A stretch of DNA of 35,149 bases, taken from the NCBI GenBank assembly GCA_029821755.1, contig JALGSV010000035.1:1-35149 (forward strand). The letters run 5' to 3'. The translations under genes and the position numbers were made by a program. This DNA is from Candidatus Zipacnadum vermilionense. GTDB lineage: Bacteria > Armatimonadota > Zipacnadia > Zipacnadales > Zipacnadaceae. The notes beneath the pieces are model-generated. The model did no database searches. It was not told where the DNA came from and was given only the letters and a program-made list of their open reading frames with translations. Each line of letters opens with the position of its first letter. The first letter of the stretch is position 1. Positions 30,031 to 35,149 of the stretch are shown piece after piece.

Positions 30031-31458
30031 TCACCCTAGCTTCTTCTTGAGCAACTTGTTCACCAGGCCCGCGTTCGCCTGCCCCCGCGTGGCCTTCATC
30101 ACCGCGCCGACCAGGGCCCCTATCGCCTTCCTCTTGCCGCCGCGGTAGTCCTCGACGATCTTGGGGTTGTCGGCGATGGCCCGCTCCACCAGGCGCTCCA
30201 GCTCGCCGGTGTCGCTGATCTGCGCCAGGCCCTCCGCCTCGACTATCTCCTGGGCGCCCTTGCCCTCCGCGATCATCTTGGCGAAGACGTCCTTCGCGGT
30301 GGTATTGTTGATGGTCCCGGCGGCGACCAAGCTGACCAATTCGCTCAGGGCGGTGGGGGCCAGGGGCAAGGTGGAGATATCCCCGCCCTCCTGGTTCAGC
30401 CAGGCGCGGACGTCGCCCATCACCCAGTTGGAGGCCAACTTGGCGTCGGGGACGGCGGCAGCGACGGCCTCGAAGTAGTCCGCCAGGTCGCGGGTCTCGG
30501 TGAGGACCCCCGCATCGTACGCCGGCAAGCCATAGTCCACGACCAGCCGCTGCGCCCGTGCGCGGGGCAGCTCGGGCAAGCTCGCGCGAATCTCCTCGAT
30601 CCACTCCGGCTCCGGCGCCAGCGGGGCCAGGTCGGGCTCGGGGAAGTACATATAGTCGTCGGCGGTTTCCTTGAGGCGCATGGTGGCCGTAACCAGCTTG
30701 GCCTCATCCCAGCGCCGGGTCTCCTGCACCAACTCCTCCTCGCCCATCGCCGCGGCGCGCTTCTGGCGGGCCAGTTCGTACTTGACCGCCTCGTAGACCG
30801 ACTTGATGGAGTTGAGGTTCTTGATCTCTACCTTGGGCGTGCGCTCCCCGGTGTCGGGGTCGATCCAGTTGATGGTCGGCTCGCACCGCATCTGGCCCTT
30901 CTCCATGTCCGCGCTGGAGACGCCCAGGTACTGCAGGATGGAGCGCAGCGTGTAGAGATACTCGCGGACGTGCTCGGCGGTGCGGAAGTCCGGCTCGGTG
31001 ACCACCTCCATCAGCGGCACGCCACAGCGGTTGTACTCCACCAGGGTGTGGCCGTCGGAAAGATGGATATTCTTGCCGGTGTCCTCCTCCAGATGGGCGC
31101 GGCGGATGCGGATGCGAACGGGCTGGCCCTCGCCCTCCAGGTCGATATGCCCGTCGTGGGTGAGGGGCTCATCGTACTGGCTGATCTGGAAGTTCTTGGC
31201 CAGATCGGGGTAGAAGTAGTTCTTCCGCGCGAAGCGGCAGCGCTCGGCGACGTGACAGCCCAGCGCCAGCCCCGTGCGGATAACGCTCTCCACCGCCTGC
31301 CGATTGGGGACAGGCAGAGAGCCGGGCAGGCCCAGGCAGACCGGGCAGGTGTGCGAATCCGGCGGTGCGCCGAACTCGTTGGCGCAAGAGCAGAACATCT
31401 TGGACTTGGTGGACAGTTCGGCGTGAACTTCCAGGCCGATCGTGGGTTGCAGAGGCAT
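30031..31458 (-). CDS. gatB: aspartyl/glutamyl-tRNA amidotransferase subunit B
   Basis: This 475-residue protein is full-length GatB, the subunit that phosphorylates Glu-tRNA(Gln) or Asp-tRNA(Asn) and transfers ammonia from GatA. The start PTIGLEVHAELSTKSKMFC is diagnostic, the Cys-rich zinc site appears at CSCANEFG and CPVCLG, and motifs FYPDLAKNFQISQYD and EDTGKNIH follow. The C-terminal YqeY-like tail ends MKATRGQANAGLVNKLL. I chose the ATG at 31458, with GGAG 8 nt upstream, because the family starts there; 36 upstream in-frame residues lie across the promoter. GatA and GatC are not adjacent. The minus-strand promoter is at 31523-31551, divergent from tRNA-Asp. Confidence 0.97.
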   Translation of the reverse strand: MPLQPTIGLEVHAELSTKSKMFCSCANEFGAPPDSHTCPVCLGLPGSLPVPNRQAVESVIRTGLALGCHVAERCRFARKNYFYPDLAKNFQISQYDEPLTHDGHIDLEGEGQPVRIRIRRAHLEEDTGKNIHLSDGHTLVEYNRCGVPLMEVVTEPDFRTAEHVREYLYTLRSILQYLGVSSADMEKGQMRCEPTINWIDPDTGERTPKVEIKNLNSIKSVYEAVKYELARQKRAAAMGEEELVQETRRWDEAKLVTATMRLKETADDYMYFPEPDLAPLAPEPEWIEEIRASLPELPRARAQRLVVDYGLPAYDAGVLTETRDLADYFEAVAAAVPDAKLASNWVMGDVRAWLNQEGGDISTLPLAPTALSELVSLVAAGTINNTTAKDVFAKMIAEGKGAQEIVEAEGLAQISDTGELERLVERAIADNPKIVEDYRGGKRKAIGALVGAVMKATRGQANAGLVNKLLKKKLG

Positions 31459-31522
31459 AGGGTGACTCCGATGAAAGCGAGCCGGGCCGCCCGCTCCTGG
31501 TTGACTGGGTCGCGACCTTGGG

Positions 31523-31551
31523 ATTATAACAGCGCGGGCGGGTACTTGCAA
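31523..31551 (-). promoter_or_regulatory. sigma-70 promoter of gatB
   Basis: On the minus strand TTGCAA (31551-31546) and TATAAT (31528-31523) are exactly 17 nt apart. Transcription would start near 31516 and give a leader of about 58 nt to the ATG at 31458. It is divergent from the tRNA promoter 20 nt away. Confidence 0.75.
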
Positions 31552-31571
31552 GGAGCCGGGCCACAAGTGGC

Positions 31572-31600
31572 TTGACAGCCCCCTGGGGGTATGGTAAAGT
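31572..31600 (+). promoter_or_regulatory. sigma-70 promoter of the tRNA-Asp gene
   Basis: A perfect TTGACA (31572-31577) and TAAAGT (31595-31600) are 17 nt apart. Transcription would begin near 31607, about 36 nt before the mature tRNA. Confidence 0.8.
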
Positions 31601-31642
31601 GACGCTGCCCCCTCCCCATGGAGCGGGCACTTTGCGTCTTGC

Positions 31643-31721
31643 GGGGCTGTAGCTCAGTCGGTTTCAGAGTGCCGGCCTGTCAAGCCGGAGGTCGCGGGTT
31701 CGAGTCCCGTCAGCCCCGCCA
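31643..31721 (+). tRNA. tRNA-Asp (anticodon GTC), CCA encoded
   Basis: The acceptor GGGGCTG pairs with CAGCCCC. The anticodon stem CCGGC/GCCGG holds the loop CTGTCAA with anticodon GTC. The T arm GCGGG-TTCGAGT-CCCGT is canonical, the discriminator is G, and the gene ends in CCA. The D loop is slightly long (AGTCGGTTTCA). It has its own promoter and terminator. Charged with Asp; if the cell lacks AsnRS, the nearby gatB product would act on the matching tRNA-Asn, not on this tRNA. Confidence 0.98.
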
Positions 31722-31739
31722 CTTGGTTCCACCAACCAG

Positions 31740-31776
31740 AAGACCGCGTTCTCCCGAGAGGGAAGCGCGGTCTTTT
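31740..31776 (+). terminator. intrinsic terminator of tRNA-Asp
   Basis: AAGACCGCG pairs with CGCGGTCTT (31740-31748 with 31766-31774) around a loop that has its own CTCCC/GGGAG-like pairing, and a TTTT run ends the stem. It starts 19 nt after the tRNA. Confidence 0.9.
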
Positions 31777-31800
31777 CGACGTCTCCGCCACCCCCTCGGC

Positions 31801-32013
31801 CTACTTCTCGCACCGCCACAAGAGGTCACCCAGCGGGCCTTTGCTTTGGCCGTAACGGAGTGCCTCGCCGCCGTCGTCCTGCAGGTCCGGGCCGATACTG
31901 TACAGAAGGAAGCCCTTACCCTCGCGGCGGTAGACGAAGGGCTGGCCGCTGAAGGGGTCCGGGAGGAGGAGCGGGGCGCGGTTTTGGGCCTGGGTTCTGG
32001 TTGTGCAGCCGCC
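31801..32013 (-). pseudogene. C-terminal remnant of an unknown DPFSGQPF-type protein
   Basis: Directly after the TGA of the sigma/PepSY fusion gene (32014-32016) the same frame remains open for 70 codons to a TAG at 31801. The C-terminal 55 codons look like real protein: LLLPDPFSGQPFVYRREG, then KGFLLYSIGPDLQDDGGE, ending LLWRCEK. I know this DPF-G-P-YRR...LYS-GP---DDGG pattern as the C-terminal end of many uncharacterised bacterial proteins, whose N-terminal part is missing here. There is no start codon with a ribosome binding site between the TGA and this stretch. It is either a decayed gene end or the tail of the fusion gene before a nonsense mutation. Readthrough is possible but unsupported. 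Confidence 0.6.
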
Positions 32014-33153
32014 TCACCCTGCTGTGGGCGCTGGGCCTGTTTCGTTGGCCCGCCGGACGCCGAGACCATAAACCTTCCCCGTTTGTGCGTCGACCGCCCA
32101 GGTCTGCGCCCACTCGTAGCGCTCGCCGGACCCGTCTGGCGCGGGCATCTTGCCGCTCAGCCGCATCGGATACACGAACGTCCCGTGCGGCGCTACGCGG
32201 CACCGGTTGGTCATCGCCGACACCGCGAACGTGGGCTCCGTCAACCGGTTCGGCGCGCTGCTCGTGGCGATCTGCAGCGCCTGGTCCGCGCTGATCTGCG
32301 GCGCCTTCGGCCGCGGCAGGTCCTGAAGGGTTACGCGCTTGGTCAGGATCTCGCCGGTGCTCGCATCGACCTCGTACACAATGCGGTAGCAAGCCAGCCT
32401 CGTTCGGTCCGGGGGCTTGGCATCGCCCTCGAGCTTGGCATAGCCAGTGGGCGTTTTGTAGCCCTCCAGGTCTACGAGATAGACCGGCTGGCCTGGCAGG
32501 GAACAAGGAGTGCCGCCGGTCCGAAGCCCCATGACGGTCACCTTGGCCTCCCCGACCGTGTCCGGTTGCAGCGTAGGCAGCATCTCCCTGACTCGCTGCA
32601 CCGCGTCGTCTGCTGAGAGCCGCACGGGCTTTGCGGCGGGCAAGTTCGGCGGGTCGACCGAGGCGTCATAGGCAACCGCCTCGCCGGTAACGCTCGAGAT
32701 GCTCACCTTCACTCGATGGGTGAATTCCTCGGGCCCTGGCCCCTCCCACCCAAAGACGCACAGCGGTTGTGGCATTTCACCGCGGTATTTGTCATAAGTT
32801 AGTCTGTCCCCCGGCTGCCAGAACGCGCACCTTTTGGCAAGAAAAGTACTCGCGGCAGCCAGCGTCTGTTCGCGGCGGCGGCGCTGCCGCCCGCGGGAGG
32901 CCAGATGGTGCGCTACGCCCAGCAGGTACGCCTGGGGAGAGCGGATGCTCCGGGCGCCCCGCCCCTTGTCCAGCAGCGCCAGGAAGGTCTCCTGCAGCAG
33001 GTCGGCGGCGGTGTCGGGATCGCTCGTCAGCGCCAGCAGCAGATGGTAGACGGGCGGCGCGTAGCGGTCGTAGAGGGCGGCCAGGGCCTCGAGGTCTCCC
33101 TGGGCCAATCGCTCCAGCAACGCCCCATCTTCCGCCGATGAATCGCGATTCAT
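32014..33153 (-). CDS. ECF sigma region 2 fused to PepSY-like repeats
   Basis: This 379-residue protein starts like an ECF sigma factor: MNRDSSAEDGALLERLAQGD, then region 2 with DLEALAALYDRY and TAADLLQETFLALL (47-61) and SPQAYLLGVAHHLASRGRQRRRR (72-94). Region 4, which reads the -35 element, is absent. From about residue 120 three PepSY-like units follow, each with a D/S-x-x-TGE or TGK turn: SISSVTGEAVAY, YEVDASTGEILTK and WAVDAQTGKVYGL, plus helices such as LSADDAVQRV and ISADQALQIA. PepSY domains normally lie outside the membrane, yet no membrane segment is present. The junction is near residues 100-118. The ATG at 33153 has AAGGA 4 nt upstream; a GTG at 33240 is possible. The fusion probably arose by deletion between two adjacent genes. 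Confidence 0.7.
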   Translation of the reverse strand: MNRDSSAEDGALLERLAQGDLEALAALYDRYAPPVYHLLLALTSDPDTAADLLQETFLALLDKGRGARSIRSPQAYLLGVAHHLASRGRQRRRREQTLAAASTFLAKRCAFWQPGDRLTYDKYRGEMPQPLCVFGWEGPGPEEFTHRVKVSISSVTGEAVAYDASVDPPNLPAAKPVRLSADDAVQRVREMLPTLQPDTVGEAKVTVMGLRTGGTPCSLPGQPVYLVDLEGYKTPTGYAKLEGDAKPPDRTRLACYRIVYEVDASTGEILTKRVTLQDLPRPKAPQISADQALQIATSSAPNRLTEPTFAVSAMTNRCRVAPHGTFVYPMRLSGKMPAPDGSGERYEWAQTWAVDAQTGKVYGLGVRRANETGPAPTAG

Positions 33154-33249
33154 GCCGTCCTTGCCGGGCGCGAGGTCGCCGTCTGCTAGGGTAGTGTCAT
33201 GGGGGGCGGGGATTTGTCTACGGGCGTGTTTGAGGAGCACCGGCGGCTC

Positions 33250-33420
33250 CGTAGGGGCGGATATTGGCGAGCGTACTCGTGCGAGCGTACTCGCTCGGCA
33301 ACATCCGCCCGCGCAGGGGGTGAGCGATCCGGATAGCCGCGGTTCGGCGGCTCCGGCGCCCTGTTCCCGGCAGCCTCGGGCGGATATTGCGGCTCAGAAG
33401 CCGCGATATCCGCCCCTACG
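33250..33420. repeat. 171-bp inverted-repeat element (REPIN/MITE-like)
   Basis: The ends CGTAGGGGCGGATAT (33250-33264) and ATATCCGCCCCTACG (33406-33420) are perfect 15 bp inverted repeats. Each half also folds by itself: the left as GGGCGGAT...ATCCGCCC with a 15 bp tandem unit (GCGAGCGTACTCG twice) in its arm, the right as GGGCGGATAT...ATATCCGCCC around GCGGCT/AGCCGC. A GC-rich spacer joins them. No coding frame is inside. It fills most of the 281 nt between the sigma-fusion gene and the glycosyltransferase gene. A two-hairpin inverted arrangement fits a REPIN-like nonautonomous element. Confidence 0.75.
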
Positions 33421-33434
33421 AGTCGGGAAGCGCC

Positions 33435-34301
33435 TCATCTGCGCCGCAGCCACAGCGGCAGGAGCAGCAGGCCCGCCCTCAGCCACACGCCCAGCCAGAT
33501 TAGCCCGCAGGAGAGCGGGTTGCGGGCCAGGTGCTTGCAGTACAGGCGGTACATGCTGCGGTGCGTGTTGACGATGGTGCGGCGGACCGCCTGGTCCGTG
33601 CTACGGCCCACCGTGTGGATGATGCGGGGCGCGGGGGTGTACAGCACTTGCCATCCTGCCTTATGGACGCGCCAGGCGTAATCCACGTCCTCCGACCCCC
33701 AGTAGAAGCGCTCGTCTAGCGGGCCGACCTGCTCGTAGGCCTCGCGGCGGATGAGTAGCGCCGCGCCTGAGACCCAGTCCACCTCCCGCACCTCCGTATG
33801 ATCCCAGTCGGTCATCAGATAAGCCTGCACGGCCCGGGCCTTCGGGAAGAGGCGGCCGAGCCAGGTGTTACGGAAGAGGGCGGCGGTGATGGTGGGGAAG
33901 TGGCGGGCGGAGTACTGGAGGCTGCCATCGGGGTAGCGCAACTGCGGGCCGACTATCCCGGCCTCCGGGTGCTGGTCGGCGAAGGCCACCAGCTCCTCCA
34001 GGCCCTGGGGCGGGACGACGGTGTCGGGGTTGAGTAGCAGCAGGTAACGCCCCTCGGCGGCGGCCAGCGCCTGGTTGGAGGCGGCGGCAAAGCCGCGGTT
34101 CTCGGCGTTGACGATCAACTCCGCCTCGGGGAACTCCTGGCGGAGACGACTGACAGTGTCGTCGGCGGAGGCATTGTCCACCACGATGACTTGCAGGCGC
34201 AGGCCGGGGTTCTCGCGCAGGCTCAGCAGACAGGCCCGCAGGTCCGCCCAGACGTTCCAACTAACGAGGCCAACGCTCAGGTCCACCGGAGGGCCGGACA
34301 T
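33435..34301 (-). CDS. GT2-family glycosyltransferase (rhamnosyltransferase-like)
   Basis: This 288-residue protein is a GT-A fold family 2 transferase. LSVGLVSWN starts the Rossmann-like half, VIVVDNASADDT (38-49) and NRGFAAASNQAL (68-79) bind the nucleotide-sugar, LLLLNPDT (87-94) is the DxD-equivalent, and FYWGSEDVDYAWRVHKAGW holds the catalytic ED pair. The C-terminus has a hydrophobic stretch (LIWLGVWLRAGLLLLPLWL) that may bind the membrane. Related enzymes add rhamnose or other sugars to surface polysaccharides. I chose the ATG at 34301, 7 nt after the Trm112-like stop, so translation may be coupled. No strong ribosome binding site was seen. Confidence 0.9.
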   Translation of the reverse strand: MSGPPVDLSVGLVSWNVWADLRACLLSLRENPGLRLQVIVVDNASADDTVSRLRQEFPEAELIVNAENRGFAAASNQALAAAEGRYLLLLNPDTVVPPQGLEELVAFADQHPEAGIVGPQLRYPDGSLQYSARHFPTITAALFRNTWLGRLFPKARAVQAYLMTDWDHTEVREVDWVSGAALLIRREAYEQVGPLDERFYWGSEDVDYAWRVHKAGWQVLYTPAPRIIHTVGRSTDQAVRRTIVNTHRSMYRLYCKHLARNPLSCGLIWLGVWLRAGLLLLPLWLRRR

Positions 34302-34308
34302 GCGCGGG

Positions 34309-34497
34309 CTAGGCCGAGTCCTTATCGCCCTCAGGCGCCCCCGGTAGCTCGGCCTCCTCAATCAGCATGATGGGGATGTCGTCGCGGATGGGGTAGCGCC
34401 GCCCGCAGCCGGTGCAGACGATCTTGTCGTCCTCCAGGCGCACCGGCTCCTTACAGGCAGGGCAGGCCAGTATCTCTAGTAGGGTTTCGTCTATCAT
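34309..34497 (-). CDS. Trm112-like/YcaR-family small zinc protein
   Basis: This 62-residue protein has the family start MIDETLLEILACPACKEP and the second half IVCTGCGRRYPIRDDIPIML. The two Cys pairs CPAC and CTGC would bind one zinc. In bacteria these proteins often sit beside lipid A or glycosyltransferase genes; their role is unclear, though relatives act as activators of methyltransferases. Here it overlaps in spacing with a GT2 gene. GAGGT lies 8 nt before the ATG at 34497. The tail after residue 48 is acidic. Confidence 0.92.
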   Translation of the reverse strand: MIDETLLEILACPACKEPVRLEDDKIVCTGCGRRYPIRDDIPIMLIEEAELPGAPEGDKDSA

Positions 34498-34628
34498 TTC
34501 GGCGTACCTCGACGAACCAGGTTGGCAGAGAATTCGCTATCGGCGAGGAGGATACCTGCGCGGAGGGGCTGGATGAACGGAACGCAGCGGAGTGAATCCG
34601 GCCCGCCCATGCCACGGGTCGGCGCAGA

Positions 34629-34637
34629 TGGTATAAT
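34629..34637 (+). promoter_or_regulatory. extended -10 promoter, near-leaderless
   Basis: TGGTATAAT is a perfect extended -10 (TGn plus TATAAT). No good -35 lies 16-18 nt upstream. Transcription should start about 7 nt after the hexamer, near 34644, only 3-4 nt before the ATG at 34648. No Shine-Dalgarno site is present, which fits a leaderless mRNA. Confidence 0.65.
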
Positions 34638-34647
34638 AAGTAGACCC

Positions 34648-35149
34648 ATGCCCCGCTTCACCTACGAAGGTCGCGACCAGCAAGGCCGGACAGTGGCCGG
34701 CGAGGTGGAAGCGCCTGATCGGATGCAGGCGACGATGCGCCTGCGCGCCTCCGAGTTGTGGATCACCCGGTTGGAGCCGGCAAAGATGCTGGTGGTGGAG
34801 ATCGACGAGCCCCGTCCGACGCGGGCCGCGCCGGGGCAGTGGGCCTACGCGCTGTGGTCGGTGAAGGCAGGGCTGCTGCGTGATTTCTTCGACCAGTTGG
34901 GCGAGCTCTTGGAGGCCGGGGTAGGTATCTACGAGGCGATGACCGTCCTGCCGGGGCGGGTGCACTGGCGGCTGCGGCCGATCCTGCGGGAGATCTCCCC
35001 ACCGCTGGCCCAGGGGCAGAGCTTCAGCGACCAATTGGCGCGGTATCCCCATATCTTCTCGGCCAGCACGGTGGGGCTGATGCGGGCCGGGGAGCGCTCC
35101 GGGCAACTGGGGCCCATGTCCCGGCTACTGGCCGACCAGTACCGGCAAG
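34648..35149 (+). CDS. type II secretion/type IV pilus F-domain protein, 3' partial
   Basis: The first 167 codons run off the window end. The start MPRFTYEGRDQQGRTVAGEVEA is typical of GspF/PilC inner-membrane platform proteins, and the first F domain is present: LLRDFFDQLGELLEAGVGI, then EISPPLAQGQSFSDQLARYP and TVGLMRAGERSGQLG. These proteins couple the assembly ATPase to pseudopilus or pilus growth. The N-terminal region between residues 20 and 70 is shorter and less conserved than usual. The start is the ATG at 34648, set by the family N-terminus; the message would be near-leaderless. It is divergent from the Trm112-like gene. Whether it serves the pilins at the other end of the window is unknown. 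Confidence 0.88.
   Translation, partial: MPRFTYEGRDQQGRTVAGEVEAPDRMQATMRLRASELWITRLEPAKMLVVEIDEPRPTRAAPGQWAYALWSVKAGLLRDFFDQLGELLEAGVGIYEAMTVLPGRVHWRLRPILREISPPLAQGQSFSDQLARYPHIFSASTVGLMRAGERSGQLGPMSRLLADQYRQ

Noticed and set aside
28614-30050. Long plus-strand open frame of 478 codons
   Set aside because: It is antisense to the FAD oxidoreductase and membrane protein genes, whose motifs are clear; its translation is Gly/Ala/His-rich with no domain. GC-rich codon bias keeps the opposite frame open.
32014-32016. Selenocysteine at the in-frame TGA
   Set aside because: No SECIS-like hairpin is seen directly after the TGA, there is no selenoprotein family match and no selenocysteine machinery in the window.
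33250-33420. CRISPR-like repeats
   Set aside because: There are only two copies of a 13 bp direct unit inside a hairpin arm, no regular spacers and no cas genes.

Overview
The window is about 35 kb of GC-rich bacterial chromosome, densely coded, with Shine-Dalgarno sites before most genes and sigma-70-type promoters where leaders can be read. An Lpt-type permease next to an LptD/OstA-like barrel protein, plus several lipoproteins, point to a diderm cell envelope. Flp/TadE pilins, indirect aminoacyl-tRNA amidation (GatB), many HEAT/TPR/PepSY-type proteins and a catabolic cluster of a GH4 glycosidase, a BNR sialidase-like protein, DegT aminotransferases and amidohydrolases resemble free-living Armatimonadota. 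Some features also fit Planctomycetota-like lineages. This placement is inference; no rRNA or marker tree is available here.

Layout. 0-2.5 kb (minus): an RRM RNA-binding protein with a long leader, then three Flp-type pilins and one TadE-like pseudopilin. Two of the pilin genes are each preceded, 37-43 nt before the start codon, by a 127-139 nt leader with the same fold and the same closing helix followed by a U-run. This is the best candidate here for an undescribed regulatory RNA. 3.2-8.2 kb (plus): a DegT aminotransferase, an LptF/LptG-type permease and an LptD-like protein whose N-terminal linker is built from dispersed hairpin repeats. 8.5-14.1 kb (minus): a sugar-phosphate isomerase-like TIM barrel, a Pro-rich lipoprotein, an iron-type alcohol dehydrogenase, a small single-pass membrane protein, a soluble GAF histidine kinase and a TPR lipoprotein. 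14.5-20.1 kb (plus): an apparent operon of three membrane-anchored HEAT-repeat proteins and a secreted thioredoxin-like/TPR protein.

20.2-23.5 kb (plus): a GH4 glycosidase, a PfkB kinase, a half-size TauE/SafE permease and a frameshifted polysaccharide-deacetylase remnant. 23.5-31.5 kb (minus): two overlapping amidohydrolase-family genes (one lacking the metal-site residues), a second DegT protein, a sialidase-like protein, a membrane TPR/zinc-ribbon protein, an FAD oxidoreductase and gatB. The gatB promoter diverges from a tRNA-Asp gene that has its own promoter and terminator. 31.8-34.5 kb (minus): a C-terminal remnant lying in frame behind a TGA, an ECF-sigma-region-2/PepSY fusion, a 171 bp inverted-repeat element, a GT2 glycosyltransferase and a Trm112-like protein. 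The window ends inside a plus-strand type II secretion F-domain gene with a near-leaderless promoter.

Several families of short palindromic repeats are scattered between, and once within, genes. There is no transposase, CRISPR array, rRNA or phage gene.
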